From NCBI GenBank assembly GCA_964570845.1, contig CAZMZB010000001.1:341960-405959 (forward strand): 64,000 nucleotides of DNA, in the 5' to 3' direction. Source of the stretch: CAZLCC01 sp964570845 (GTDB lineage Bacteria > Patescibacteriota > Saccharimonadia > Saccharimonadales > Saccharimonadaceae). The notes beneath the pieces are model-generated. The model saw only the letters and a program-made list of their open reading frames with translations, was not told the DNA's origin and made no database searches. Position numbers and translations under genes: made by a program. Below are positions 8,000-17,205 of this stretch, piece by piece. The first letter of the stretch is position 1. Every line of letters starts with the position of its first letter.

Positions 8000-10072
8000 A
8001 TGGGACAAAGAAGATTGGCAACTCCTCAGGGAGATGACCAAAGCAAGCGAGCGAACCAACAGCGTCGCTCACAACAAAATAACAGCGTGCTTGCACGCAC
8101 AAATACACGACGCGGAGAAGTGCAACGAGCACAGCGTCGCAATAGCGAAAGTGTGAAGCAGCGAGCTTCACAGCATGTTATTAATGTGCCGGTAAACAAG
8201 AGTATTTATAACGGCTATCAGGGACAACAGTTTAGCTTGGCACAACAGAAAAAAGAACGTGCTTTAGGCACGAAAGAAAAGAAACTTCGCATCATTCCAA
8301 TTGGCGGTTTGGGCGAAATGGGTATCGGTAAAAATATGACTGCTATCGAATATGGTGACGATATCATTGTGATAGACATGGGATTGATTTTCCCCGGCAA
8401 CGACTATCCTGGTGTGAACTATATTGTGCCTGATACGACTTATTTGGAGCAGAATAAACATAAAATTCGCGCGCATCTTTTCACGCATGCCCACCTTGAC
8501 CACATAGGTGCGGTGAAAAATATTATTCACAAAATTCCAGCACCAGTGTATGGTACAAAGTTTACACTCGGTATGATTCAGCGGCACATGGAAGAAGCGC
8601 AGAATGACTATGAGCCTGAATATCATATGATTGATCCATTTTCTCGTGAGCGAATGCAATTTGGCGATAATCTTTCCGTTGAAGCGGTGCATGTGCTGCA
8701 CTCAATTCCAGGTTGCGTGGCGTTTATTATCCGCACACCAGCTGGTGTCGTTGTACACACCGGTGACTGGCGCTTTGAAGATAAACCGGTTGATGGAAAA
8801 CCATTTGATCTAGAGCGACTTACGGAGGTAGCGGCCAAAGAGGGTATTCATATGCTTCTCAATGAAAGCACCAATATTGATCGTCCGGAACCACCTGCCC
8901 ATGGTGAGTTTGATGTGGCTGAAAATATTGGGGTTATCATGGACGGATTCCCTAATTCACGGGTAATTGTCAGCTGTTTTTCAAGTCAGATTCATCGCTT
9001 GCAACTCATATTAAATGAAGCAAAAGCGCACAATCGCAAGGTCGCCTTTGCTGGTTTTAGCATGATTAACAACCTTGAAACGGCACTTAGAACACATGAA
9101 ATTAACGTACCAAAAGATACGATTGTGAAGATGGAAGACCTGATAAAGCTGCCGGATGGTCGGGCAACTATTGTTTGCACGGGTAGTCAGGGTGAAATGA
9201 ACGCAGTACTTAATCGCATGGCAACGGGCGCGCATAAACATATTAAAATTAAGAACTCGGATGTTATTGTATTTAGTTCAAGTCCAATCCCTGGTAATGA
9301 ACCGAGTGTGATCAGGACCGTTGATGGTCTCATGCGCGAGGGAGCGGAAGTGATTCGTGATGGCAAAACCCATATTCACGGAATTGGTCCGCTGCATCTT
9401 TCTGGCCATGCTTCGTATGAAGAGCATGTGAAGCTGGTGAACGCCTTGAACCCAACATGGTATATGCCAATTCACGGTGAGTTTCATATGTTGGTGCACA
9501 ATGCTGAGATGGCAGAGCAAAAGGCGGCGATTCCGCGTAAGAATATCATCGTGTGTGATTCAGGTGATGTCGTGGAGCTTGACCTTAACGGCGGTGTAAA
9601 AAAAGCCGGTCGTGTGCCAGTTGGCGGCTTGATGTTTGACGATAGTGGTGCGGAGGTGAGTGATGTCGTAGTGAAAGACCGCTTACATATGTCAAACGAG
9701 GGTATGTTCATTGTTGTCTTAACGATTGGTAAAAGTGGACGACTGCTCACTAGCCCTGACATTATCTCTCGTGGTTTTATTTATCTTCGAGATAGTGAAG
9801 AGCTTATGGGAACAATTCGTCAATATTTAAAGCAAAGGATTGCCCGTAGTTTTGGTGGTCGTAGGCCGGACCTTGATCTTCTGAAAAAAGAAATTAAAGA
9901 AGACATTACGCATATTTTATATGATCAGACAAAGCGTACGCCAATTGTCATTCCGGTTATTAACGAAATTTCAGATGGTAGCGGTGGTAATGCTCAGTTG
10001 CAGCGCAAAACACCTCGTGCGGCAATTAAGAAGCCTCAGGTTTCACAAAATCAGCACATTCGAGAATATTAG
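8000..10072 (+). CDS. rnj: Ribonuclease J
   Basis: Metallo-beta-lactamase/beta-CASP ribonuclease with endo- and 5'-to-3' exonuclease activity. The metal motif is HAHLDHIGAVKNI (HxHxDH), with HTGDWRFEDKPVDG and the beta-CASP block (SCFSSQIHRLQLIL, then SSSPIPGNE and GHASYEEH). About 690 aa. The ~100-residue N-terminal extension is basic and Q/R/N-rich, longer than in Bacillus RNase J1 and probably disordered. The ATG at 8000 is chosen because GAAAGGA lies 13 nt upstream; a longer in-frame start at 7964 has no such support. It lies just downstream of pnp and the UDG gene. Confidence 0.96.
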   Translation: MGQRRLATPQGDDQSKRANQQRRSQQNNSVLARTNTRRGEVQRAQRRNSESVKQRASQHVINVPVNKSIYNGYQGQQFSLAQQKKERALGTKEKKLRIIPIGGLGEMGIGKNMTAIEYGDDIIVIDMGLIFPGNDYPGVNYIVPDTTYLEQNKHKIRAHLFTHAHLDHIGAVKNIIHKIPAPVYGTKFTLGMIQRHMEEAQNDYEPEYHMIDPFSRERMQFGDNLSVEAVHVLHSIPGCVAFIIRTPAGVVVHTGDWRFEDKPVDGKPFDLERLTEVAAKEGIHMLLNESTNIDRPEPPAHGEFDVAENIGVIMDGFPNSRVIVSCFSSQIHRLQLILNEAKAHNRKVAFAGFSMINNLETALRTHEINVPKDTIVKMEDLIKLPDGRATIVCTGSQGEMNAVLNRMATGAHKHIKIKNSDVIVFSSSPIPGNEPSVIRTVDGLMREGAEVIRDGKTHIHGIGPLHLSGHASYEEHVKLVNALNPTWYMPIHGEFHMLVHNAEMAEQKAAIPRKNIIVCDSGDVVELDLNGGVKKAGRVPVGGLMFDDSGAEVSDVVVKDRLHMSNEGMFIVVLTIGKSGRLLTSPDIISRGFIYLRDSEELMGTIRQYLKQRIARSFGGRRPDLDLLKKEIKEDITHILYDQTKRTPIVIPVINEISDGSGGNAQLQRKTPRAAIKKPQVSQNQHIREY

Positions 10073-10160
10073 TTGCATTTTGTAGTAAAATATGCTACAA
10101 TAAAAGTATGAGAGTTGCTCGACAGTAAAGAAGTCGAAGCCTATAATAAAAAGTAAGATT

Positions 10161-12353
10161 ATGGCAAAAAAGAAAAAGACGACACGAAGAAAGAAAAAGG
10201 TTGAAGCGGCTACACCGCAACATATCCTTCCAGAGGGTTTTTGGCCACAGGTTATTGCTGTGGTTTTAGCCGCTCTGGCACTGCTTTTGATTGTAGCAAT
10301 GTTTGGTGCCGGTGGGCCAGTCTTGGAGTGGTTTTATAACATCATTCTTGCCACTATTGGGTGGGCAGTATATGCTTTGCCGGTGCTATTGGTTTTCATC
10401 ACAATTGAAATCTTTCGGGTTGAAGAAAATAAACTGCCGGTTGTTATGCCAATCGCTTCGGTGCTTTGGGTAATATGGCTCGCTGCTTTCCTGCAGCTTT
10501 TTGCGCCGTCACAATTTATGAGTACTGCTACGGATGGTCAGGGAGGAGGATTAACTGGCTGGTTCTTAGATCAGATACTATTGAGTCTGGTAAGTAGCAC
10601 AGTCGCTGGCTTCATCTTGGGTATTCTTATTTTCATCACGACCTTATTTGTGCTTCGTCTTTCGCCAAGCGTGCTTTTTGGTTTCATTGCCGATTTATTT
10701 AGAAGGGAAGAGAGTGATATTAACGAGCAGAACGCGGCGACGATACGTGCTGCTGAAGCTGACAAGCAACCGGCAACAATTGGTGAGTTAAAGCTTAATG
10801 AAGGTGTACCGACACTTTCCTCGGATGCCGAAGGAAAGAAGCCGTCGCGTCTTTCCAGTCTAAAAAACAGTGTCGATAGAGATAAGGATGCTGAGGAGCA
10901 AACAGCTCTCACAACAGCATCAGATCCGGATTGGGAAAGCCCAAGTCTTAATCTACTTGAAAAAAAGCAGTCTCCGGCTGATGCGGGCGATGTAAAACAT
11001 AACGCACAGACCATTCAAGATACACTCTCTGAATTTAATATCAATGTAGAGATGGAAGGCGCAAATATTGGACCAAAAGTGACGCAGTATACGCTAAAAC
11101 CCCCAAGCGGTGTCAAGCTGACACGCATTACGGCACTTGAAACAAACATTGCTCTTAATTTGGCGGCACAGAGTTTGCGTATTGAAGCGCCAATTCCTGG
11201 TCAGAGGGCAGTCGGTATTGAAGTGCCGAATCGAAAAGCTGCCGATGTGCGACTGTATGGCGTGTTAACAAGCAAACAATGGGAGAAAACGCATGAGCCA
11301 CTGAGTTTTGCTATTGGTAAGGATATTGCCGGCGATTCCGTGCTTGGCGAGTTGAATAAAATGCCGCATCTTCTGATTGCTGGACAAACCGGCTCTGGTA
11401 AGTCAGTAATGATTAACACACTGCTCACCAGTCTGCTATATCGTAATAGCCCGTCAGATATGAAGCTTATTCTGGTTGATCCAAAGCGAGTTGAAATGGC
11501 CCCGTATGAAGACATCCCGCACCTGCTTGCACCCGTTATTACACAACCGGAAGAGTGTATCAGTGCCTTGAAATGGGCGACTAATGAAATGGAACGACGC
11601 TATAGCTTGCTTGCGGCAGAAAAAGTTCGCGACATCAAGAGCTATAACCGTCGCAAAAAGGAAGAGACGATGCCTTATATTGTCATTGTCATCGATGAGC
11701 TATCTGATTTAATGATGCTCGCAGCCAGGGATGTCGAGGCATTAATTGTGCGTTTGGCTCAAAAGGCTCGAGCGGTCGGCATCCACCTGGTACTTGCGAC
11801 CCAGCGCCCAAGTGTCAATGTCATCACTGGTCTGATCAAGGCAAATATTCCAGCTCGCATTGCTTTTACAGTTGCGTCGCAAGTGGACAGCCGCACGATT
11901 TTAGATCAAATTGGTGCAGAAAAGTTGCTTGGACAGGGTGATATGTTGCTGTTAACCCCGGCTATGAGTAAGCCGAAGCGTATTCAGGGTGCATGGGTGA
12001 TGGACGAAGAGGTTGAAAAGATAACTGATCACTTACGCATGCAGCGTGCACCGGAATATGATGAAGAAATTACCAAACAACCAGTGAACCTAAGCGGAAA
12101 AGGTGGCGTAGTGATGGACTTTGATGGCGGCAATGACGATGATATGTATAAAGATGCAGTGCGGGTGGTAGTGGAAAGCGGTAAAGCAAGTGCTAGTTTG
12201 TTACAACGGCGTCTCAGAGTGGGATATGCCAGAGCAGCTCGTTTGATTGAATCAATGGAAGAGCAGGGTATCATTGGTCCGGCCGACGGTGCCCGCCCGC
12301 GTGAAGTGCTTGTCTCCAGTCTTGATGATATTTCTGAAGAGGGTGATGTCTAG
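10161..12353 (+). CDS. ftsK: DNA translocase FtsK/SpoIIIE
   Basis: Septal DNA pump that clears chromosome ends at division. A lysine-rich start (MAKKKKTTRRKKK) precedes four hydrophobic segments (about residues 28-50, 54-80, 90-112 and 140-165), then an acidic linker. The RecA-like motor has Walker A GQTGSGKS (~residue 413) and Walker B YIVIVIDELSDLMML. The C-terminal gamma winged helix is present (YKDAVRVVVESGKASASLLQRRLRVGYARAARLIESMEEQGII). 730 aa, somewhat short because the linker is short. Promoter-like boxes TGCTACAAT (near 10092) and TATAAT (near 10142) lie upstream. Confidence 0.97.
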   Translation: MAKKKKTTRRKKKVEAATPQHILPEGFWPQVIAVVLAALALLLIVAMFGAGGPVLEWFYNIILATIGWAVYALPVLLVFITIEIFRVEENKLPVVMPIASVLWVIWLAAFLQLFAPSQFMSTATDGQGGGLTGWFLDQILLSLVSSTVAGFILGILIFITTLFVLRLSPSVLFGFIADLFRREESDINEQNAATIRAAEADKQPATIGELKLNEGVPTLSSDAEGKKPSRLSSLKNSVDRDKDAEEQTALTTASDPDWESPSLNLLEKKQSPADAGDVKHNAQTIQDTLSEFNINVEMEGANIGPKVTQYTLKPPSGVKLTRITALETNIALNLAAQSLRIEAPIPGQRAVGIEVPNRKAADVRLYGVLTSKQWEKTHEPLSFAIGKDIAGDSVLGELNKMPHLLIAGQTGSGKSVMINTLLTSLLYRNSPSDMKLILVDPKRVEMAPYEDIPHLLAPVITQPEECISALKWATNEMERRYSLLAAEKVRDIKSYNRRKKEETMPYIVIVIDELSDLMMLAARDVEALIVRLAQKARAVGIHLVLATQRPSVNVITGLIKANIPARIAFTVASQVDSRTILDQIGAEKLLGQGDMLLLTPAMSKPKRIQGAWVMDEEVEKITDHLRMQRAPEYDEEITKQPVNLSGKGGVVMDFDGGNDDDMYKDAVRVVVESGKASASLLQRRLRVGYARAARLIESMEEQGIIGPADGARPREVLVSSLDDISEEGDV

Positions 12354-12360
12354 CTATTAT

Positions 12361-12389
12361 TTGTTGAATTATAATCACTTTGTTATACT
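12361..12389 (+). promoter_or_regulatory. Promoter of the isolated prepilin gene
   Basis: TTGTTG (12361-12366), 17-nt spacer, TATACT (12384-12389) preceded by TGT, making an extended -10. The ATG at 12401 is 12 nt downstream. This placement argues that translation begins at 12401, upstream of the G8 tract. Confidence 0.65.
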
Positions 12390-12400
12390 TATAGTCAATC

Positions 12401-13026
12401 ATGAAACATAAGCATTCTCTCTCCTTTTATACCTCCTACCCACGGGGGGGGTACATAATAGAACAAGCCTAAAAAAACTATCTCTCTATTCACATCAAAC
12501 TATACCTAATCCTCACTCTCCAGGCTTTACTATAGTTGAACTTCTCGCCTCCATAGTCGTGATGGCTATATTAGCTAGCTTAGTAGTGGCAGGGTATGGT
12601 AAGGTGCAGGAACAAGCTAAACTCTCGAAAGCAAAATCTGACCTTACGCAGCTTGATCAAGCTATAAGAGTGGCGAGGGAGAATACGCAGAAGACATTGA
12701 GGGAGATTACCCAAACTAACTATACTGCTAGTGCTTGCATCTTTGCTGACGCCTGGCAGCTACCTCCATCAGCCACCTGCTGGAACCGCTATAGACTTTC
12801 CATTGAAAGAATTGAGCAAGCTGCTGGAGTTTCTCTTGCCTCTTTAAAGAATGGAACTCCTTGGCGCACTCCATATATAATAGACGAGAACGAGGGCGAA
12901 CAGAGTCAATCATGTAATGTCAGAGATACTGTCAGAGTTCCCCTATATAAAGATCCTATTGAATACCTTCAATTGGAGTCTGGTACTACCCTCTTTATTC
13001 CAAGATATGCACCGCCAACATGCTAG
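12401..13026 (+). CDS. Type IV prepilin-like gene, out of frame at a G8 tract (phase-variable candidate)
   Basis: From ATG 12401 the frame reads MKHKHSLSFYTSYPRGG and stops at 12470. A different frame, open from 12412 to 13026 but with no usable start before the motif, encodes the prepilin signature PGFTIVELLASIVVMAIL (12520 onward), a hydrophobic helix, and a ~150-residue body with five Cys ending in PPTC. The two frames meet at a run of eight G (12444-12451). A run of nine (or six) would join them into one ~209-aa prepilin with a leader of ~43 residues. The alternatives are a homopolymer sequencing error or a decayed gene. It is isolated from the main pilus locus, between ftsK and rpsF. Confidence 0.7.
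12444..12451 (+). repeat. G8 homopolymer tract
   Basis: Eight consecutive G between the start codon at 12401 and the pilin signature, in the coding part of the preceding gene. It is one of the two longest G runs noticed in the window; the other is at 24008-24015, also next to a pilin gene. Confidence 0.95.
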
Positions 13027-13212
13027 CAGTGTGTAGTCAGAGTAACCACTCGCGGAGGATATGATATTTAGATTCCATTTTACTCCTGTCTAAATTAGCG
13101 TTATACAAAGCTGGTATTTTCCACCTTTTCTTGATATAATATTCAGTAATAGACGCTCAGCTTATACTAAAAGCTATAAGCATCCATATAAAAGGATTCC
13201 AAAGGAGAAAAT

Positions 13213-13557
13213 ATGCGAGAATATGAACTAACTGTTCTGTTGCACCCAGATCTTGAGATGGATCTTGATGCACCACTCAAAAAAGTCCGTAAGGTCATTA
13301 CGGATAATGGCGGAGAAATCATAAAAGAAGATAATTGGGGGAAGCGAAGACTTGCGTATCCAATTAAAAAAGAGAACTTCGCAGTATATATCTGCTTCTC
13401 ATTGAAATTACCTGCAGAAGCAGTAGCAAAAGTTTCAAATACCTTCAATATTACTGATGAATTGCTTCGCTATCTATTGGTGATGGTAGATGAAAAGATC
13501 AAGGCAAAGCTTAAAGAAGCTAAAGATAATAAAGACGACGAGTCGAGTGAGGAGTAG
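13213..13557 (+). CDS. rpsF: 30S ribosomal protein S6
   Basis: 114 aa with MREYELTVLLHPDLEMD at the N terminus and NWGKRRLAYPIKKENFAVYICF in the middle, the S6 ferredoxin-like fold signature. The acidic tail (DNKDDESSEE) is typical. S6 pairs with S18 on the 30S platform. A clear AAAGGAG precedes the ATG, and a TGATATAAT -10 lies near 13130-13140. First gene of the conserved rpsF-ssb-rpsR cluster. Confidence 0.97.
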   Translation: MREYELTVLLHPDLEMDLDAPLKKVRKVITDNGGEIIKEDNWGKRRLAYPIKKENFAVYICFSLKLPAEAVAKVSNTFNITDELLRYLLVMVDEKIKAKLKEAKDNKDDESSEE

Positions 13558-13562
13558 GGGTT

Positions 13563-14009
13563 ATGGCAAAAAGTATCAATCAAGTTATTTTAATGGGGCG
13601 TTTAACGCGCGATCCGGAGCTTCGCACCACGCCAAATGGTAAGAGTATATGTAGTTTTTCGCTAGCAGTTGATCGTCAGTTTAGCCAGGATGACGTGGCA
13701 GACTTCTTTAACGTTACTGCGTGGGATAAACTGGGTGATTTAGTAAACCAATACTTAAGCAAAGGCCGTCGCTGTCTTGTGCAGGGTCGTCTTCGCCAGG
13801 ATAGTTGGGATGATAAAGAAACGGGCAAAAAGCGTTCACGCGTTGAAGTCGTAGCAACTGATGTGACGTTTCTGGATGGGCCAAGTGGTGATTCTGCAGG
13901 TGCAGCACCAGGAACGCCACCATCACCATCATCAAATAAGAAAAGTGATGATGTTGTCATTGAAGATATCGATGACAAACCAATCGATCTTTCAGAAATA
14001 CCATTTTAA
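13563..14009 (+). CDS. ssb: Single-stranded DNA-binding protein
   Basis: 148 aa. OB fold begins NQVILMGRLTRDPELRTTPNGKSICSFSLAVDR, with DFFNVTAWDKLGDLVNQYLSKGRRCLVQGRL. The C-terminal linker is rich in P, S, G and D. The conserved acidic tip ends DLSEIPF, close to the DDDIPF consensus that recruits SSB partners. It lies between rpsF and rpsR with a 5-nt gap to rpsF, the usual arrangement. Confidence 0.97.
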   Translation: MAKSINQVILMGRLTRDPELRTTPNGKSICSFSLAVDRQFSQDDVADFFNVTAWDKLGDLVNQYLSKGRRCLVQGRLRQDSWDDKETGKKRSRVEVVATDVTFLDGPSGDSAGAAPGTPPSPSSNKKSDDVVIEDIDDKPIDLSEIPF

Positions 14010-14038
14010 TAAGGTTTAATCAGGAGTTTTAGAAAATA

Positions 14039-14245
14039 ATGGCAAAACCACGAAAATTTAAAAAAGATATTCCATCTTATTTTGACTATAAAGATGTAAA
14101 AACATTACAGCATTATATCAATGCGTATGGCCAGATTGAGCCGATTAGCAAGACAAATCTTAGCGCAAAACAACAACGCCAACTTGCAACGGCAATCAAG
14201 CGTGCTCGGCATCTTGCACTGCTTCCATTCGTAACAACAGGATAA
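14039..14245 (+). CDS. rpsR: 30S ribosomal protein S18
   Basis: 68 aa. Contains FDYKDVKTLQHYINAYGQIEPISKTNLSAKQQRQLATAIKRARHLALLPF, a clear S18 core that binds S6 and 16S rRNA. A CAGGAG element sits about 13 nt before the ATG. Efp starts 6 nt after the stop. Confidence 0.96.
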   Translation: MAKPRKFKKDIPSYFDYKDVKTLQHYINAYGQIEPISKTNLSAKQQRQLATAIKRARHLALLPFVTTG

Positions 14246-14251
14246 GTCTTC

Positions 14252-14812
14252 ATGTATCAGCCGACAGACTTAAAAAAAGGCACGATTGTTCAGCTGAACG
14301 GTAAGCCGCTTAAGGTGATTGACTACGCTCAAAAAGTCATGGGACGCGGCGGCAGTATTGTAAATGTGCGTCTTAAGAATCTGATTGATGGCAATGTTAT
14401 TCCCAAAACGTTCAAAGGTGCTGATAAAATTGAGCCTGCTGAAGTCTCAACACAGAGTGTGCAATTCCTTTATGTTGATGGCGATGAATTCTATTTCATG
14501 AACCCGGAAACATTTGAGCAATTTTCGATTAACAAGTCTCTGGCTGAAGATACAAAAGAGTTTTTAAAAGAAGGCGACACAGTTGGATTACAGTCTTTTA
14601 ATGGCACAGTGATCAACGTTGAGCTTCCAAAAAATCTATTTCTTGAGGTAACATATACTGAAAATGTCGTCAAAGGTGATACGACGAGCAGTGTCTTAAA
14701 AGATGCTACACTCGAAACAGGACTTGGAGTAAAAGTGCCTGCATTTATCAAGCAAGGCGATGTCATCAAGGTTGACACCCGAACGAAAGAATATTTAGAA
14801 CGTAAAAAGTAA
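14252..14812 (+). CDS. efp: Elongation factor P
   Basis: 186 aa, three beta-barrel domains as expected. EF-P relieves ribosome stalling at polyproline, relevant here because the 2404-4149 product is full of PPP motifs. The domain I tip reads QKVMGRGGSIVNVRL, where many bacteria have PGKG with a modified Lys. The tip residue here appears to be Arg, so the protein may be unmodified or of an Arg-tip type; no modification gene was recognised in the window. It closes with VDTRTKEYLERKK. Confidence 0.96.
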   Translation: MYQPTDLKKGTIVQLNGKPLKVIDYAQKVMGRGGSIVNVRLKNLIDGNVIPKTFKGADKIEPAEVSTQSVQFLYVDGDEFYFMNPETFEQFSINKSLAEDTKEFLKEGDTVGLQSFNGTVINVELPKNLFLEVTYTENVVKGDTTSSVLKDATLETGLGVKVPAFIKQGDVIKVDTRTKEYLERKK

Positions 14813-14817
14813 TATCT

Positions 14818-15312
14818 ATGGCTGAGAGATCTATCATCGTTAGTTCACTTGATCCAATCAAGGCGGGCGAACAGTTTAAAAAGTGGCCTCGGCATATAAC
14901 AGTAGTTCCATGGTTTTTTATCCCGGAGACTTCAAAGCCTAGCTTCAAGCAAGCTCTTAAAAAAAGAGCAAAAAACACAAGTCGACTGACGGTTATTGGT
15001 GATCGGGAAGCATTGTTTGGCCCAAAGCATGACGTGCGTGTGCGAACACTTCGGGAGATTGGATTGTTAGCTAATTTACACTCTCTCTTACTCGAAGATA
15101 TAAAATTTTTTGATGGTAAGGTGGCTTCTGAATATATTGCCCAGAACTATGTACCCCATGTTACGTATCAAGATGGCAGGGGTATTGCAGCGGGTGAAGT
15201 TTTACAACTAAATGCAGTGCAACTTATTGAAGATGATACAGGTGGGATGCGAACAGTAGAGCAGAGCTATGCTCTATCAGCAGAAGAGGCTAGTAATGAA
15301 GCAACGTCTTGA
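14818..15312 (+). CDS. 2H phosphoesterase (2'-5' RNA ligase-like)
   Basis: 164 aa. Two His-x-Thr/Val motifs define the 2H superfamily: RHITVVPWF (~residues 25-33) and PHVTYQ (~residues 104-109). The family includes 2'-5' RNA ligase/ThpR and cyclic phosphodiesterases; the substrate cannot be read here. It starts 6 nt after efp and its end overlaps the tlyA start by 17 nt, so it probably belongs to the rpsF-to-tlyA run. Confidence 0.8.
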   Translation: MAERSIIVSSLDPIKAGEQFKKWPRHITVVPWFFIPETSKPSFKQALKKRAKNTSRLTVIGDREALFGPKHDVRVRTLREIGLLANLHSLLLEDIKFFDGKVASEYIAQNYVPHVTYQDGRGIAAGEVLQLNAVQLIEDDTGGMRTVEQSYALSAEEASNEATS

Positions 15313-16015
15313 CCAAGCAATGGTGAGTCGAATGCTTGTGACTTCAAGGTCGCAAGCTACGAGCTGGATAAAACTCGGTAAAGTGATGATTGGCGATAGG
15401 GTTATCACTAAACCCGGCTTTCTTGTTACTACCGACACAAAAATTAGTCTCAACGCAGAAGATCAATATGTTTCGCGGGCAGGGCTGAAACTTGCCAGTG
15501 TTGCGCGCGTACTAAAATTAAACTTTAAAGATAAAACAGTGCTTGACGTGGGCTCAAGTACAGGTGGTTTCACTGATTTTTCTCTGCAACATGGCGCGAA
15601 GCAGGTGATTGCTGTTGATGTTGGCACGGATCAACTTCACCTGAGTCTTCGTAGTAATCCGAAAATTAAGCTTCACGAAAAAACCGATATTCGGGATTTT
15701 ACAACGGACGAAAAGCCAGACATCATTGTTATTGATGTTTCATTCATTTCACTTCGTGAAATACTGCCATATATTGCCAAAAATCTGACCAAACAAAATA
15801 CGCACATTGTTGCTATGGTAAAGCCGCAATTCGAAGCAGGAAAAGATCAAGCGAGTAAAGGGGTGATTAAAAATAATACTATTCGCAGACAGATTTTAAG
15901 AGACTTTGAGCTTTGGGCAAAGCATTATTTTGTCGTTCAAGACAAAGCAGACAGCGACGTGAGTGGTGCGAAAGGCAATCAGGAGCGGTTTTATCTCTTA
16001 AAACCTATACATTAA
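15296..16015 (+). CDS. tlyA: TlyA-family rRNA 2'-O-methyltransferase
   Basis: About 239 aa. N-terminal S4 RNA-binding domain (MKQRLDQAMVSRMLVTSRSQATSWIKLGKVMIGD) followed by an FtsJ-like Rossmann methyltransferase with the SAM motif VLDVGSSTGGFTDFSLQHGAKQVIAVDVG, then DIIVIDVSFISL and MVKPQFEAGKD. Family members methylate C1409 of 16S and C1920 of 23S rRNA. The ATG at 15296 matches the family N terminus; the frame continues upstream within the previous gene. It is convergent with ychF, with an 11-nt overlap at the 3' ends. Confidence 0.93.
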   Translation: MKQRLDQAMVSRMLVTSRSQATSWIKLGKVMIGDRVITKPGFLVTTDTKISLNAEDQYVSRAGLKLASVARVLKLNFKDKTVLDVGSSTGGFTDFSLQHGAKQVIAVDVGTDQLHLSLRSNPKIKLHEKTDIRDFTTDEKPDIIVIDVSFISLREILPYIAKNLTKQNTHIVAMVKPQFEAGKDQASKGVIKNNTIRRQILRDFELWAKHYFVVQDKADSDVSGAKGNQERFYLLKPIH

Positions 16016-17081
16016 ACCGAAATTCGACCACGTCTCCTGGCTGCATAGTATAGTCTTTACCCTCGGTGCGAATTTTGCCCGCATCGCGTGCTTTAGCTTC
16101 TGAACCAGCGATGATAAGGTCATTATAATCGACAATTTGTGCGGCGATAAAGCCTTTTTCGAAATCAGAATGAATCACACCGGCAGCTTGAGGAGCAGTT
16201 GATCCTTTTTTCACTGTCCAGGCACGAACTTCTTTTTCACCGGCGGTAAGATAGCTCTGTAATCCTAGCGTATCGTAAGCTGCATGAATAAGTTGTTTTA
16301 GACCGATTTCAGAAACACCGTAGCTTTCCAGTAGCTCTTTTGCGTCTGCTTCGTTTAAACCCTGCAACTCTTCTTCAAGCTTGGCGCAAATAAATGTAGC
16401 TTGAGCGGGAGAGACAATATTTTTTAGTGCTTCACGTTTTGTTTGATCTGCAAGTGTTGCTTCGTCGACATTAAAAAGATAAATCACAGGCTTTGCAGTG
16501 AGTAAATGAAGCTCTTTAATATGCTCATGTTTGAGTGTGTCTAAATGAGATAGCGGCAGCCCTTTTTCAAGGTGAGCAAATAATGTGTTCAGATATTCTA
16601 CTTGAGGTCGCAAGGCTGGTTTTGCCCGAGACTCTTTCTCAAGTTTTGGCAGCCGATTCTCAAGAGTCTGCAGGTCGGCCAGAATAAGTTCAGTGTTGAT
16701 AATCTCAATATCGCTGTTTGGCTCAACTTTATTATCAACATGCACTACGTCGTTATCCTCAAACACTCGCACTACATGCACAATTGCATCACATTCACGA
16801 ATATTGGCTAAAAATTTGTTGCCCAATCCTTCGCCTTTGCTTGCACCAGCCACAAGCCCCGCAATATCAACGAACTTCACGGAAGCAGGAATGATTTTTT
16901 GTGCATGATAAATCTCACGAAGCTTTTCGAGCCGCTCATCCGGCACAGCAACAATACCGGTATTCGGTTCGATTGTTGCGAAAGGATAATTAGCGGCCAG
17001 AATATTATTTTTTGTCAGCGCATTAAAAAGCGTCGATTTTCCGACGTTTGGCAGACCGACGATTCCAATAGACAAACTCAT
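16005..17081 (-). CDS. ychF: YchF/OLA1 family P-loop ATPase
   Basis: 358 aa, normal length. Walker A is GLPNVGKSTLFNALTK near the N terminus, and DIAGLVAGASKGEGLGNKFLANIRECDAIVHVVRVF is the switch region. The C-terminal TGS domain ends in GKDYTMQPGDVVEFRFNV. YchF binds the ribosome and is linked to translation and oxidative stress. Convergent with tlyA and divergent from pilM. Confidence 0.97.
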   Translation of the reverse strand: MSLSIGIVGLPNVGKSTLFNALTKNNILAANYPFATIEPNTGIVAVPDERLEKLREIYHAQKIIPASVKFVDIAGLVAGASKGEGLGNKFLANIRECDAIVHVVRVFEDNDVVHVDNKVEPNSDIEIINTELILADLQTLENRLPKLEKESRAKPALRPQVEYLNTLFAHLEKGLPLSHLDTLKHEHIKELHLLTAKPVIYLFNVDEATLADQTKREALKNIVSPAQATFICAKLEEELQGLNEADAKELLESYGVSEIGLKQLIHAAYDTLGLQSYLTAGEKEVRAWTVKKGSTAPQAAGVIHSDFEKGFIAAQIVDYNDLIIAGSEAKARDAGKIRTEGKDYTMQPGDVVEFRFNV

Positions 17082-17205
17082 ACTGACCTATTTTAACAGA
17101 TAACATTCTTCTTGTAGATGACCTGTTTTATAGAAGAATACTACAAAACAGAGAAAACAGTGCTTGTATTCTTAAGTAATGCTTATGTATAATAGAGCGT
17201 AAGTT

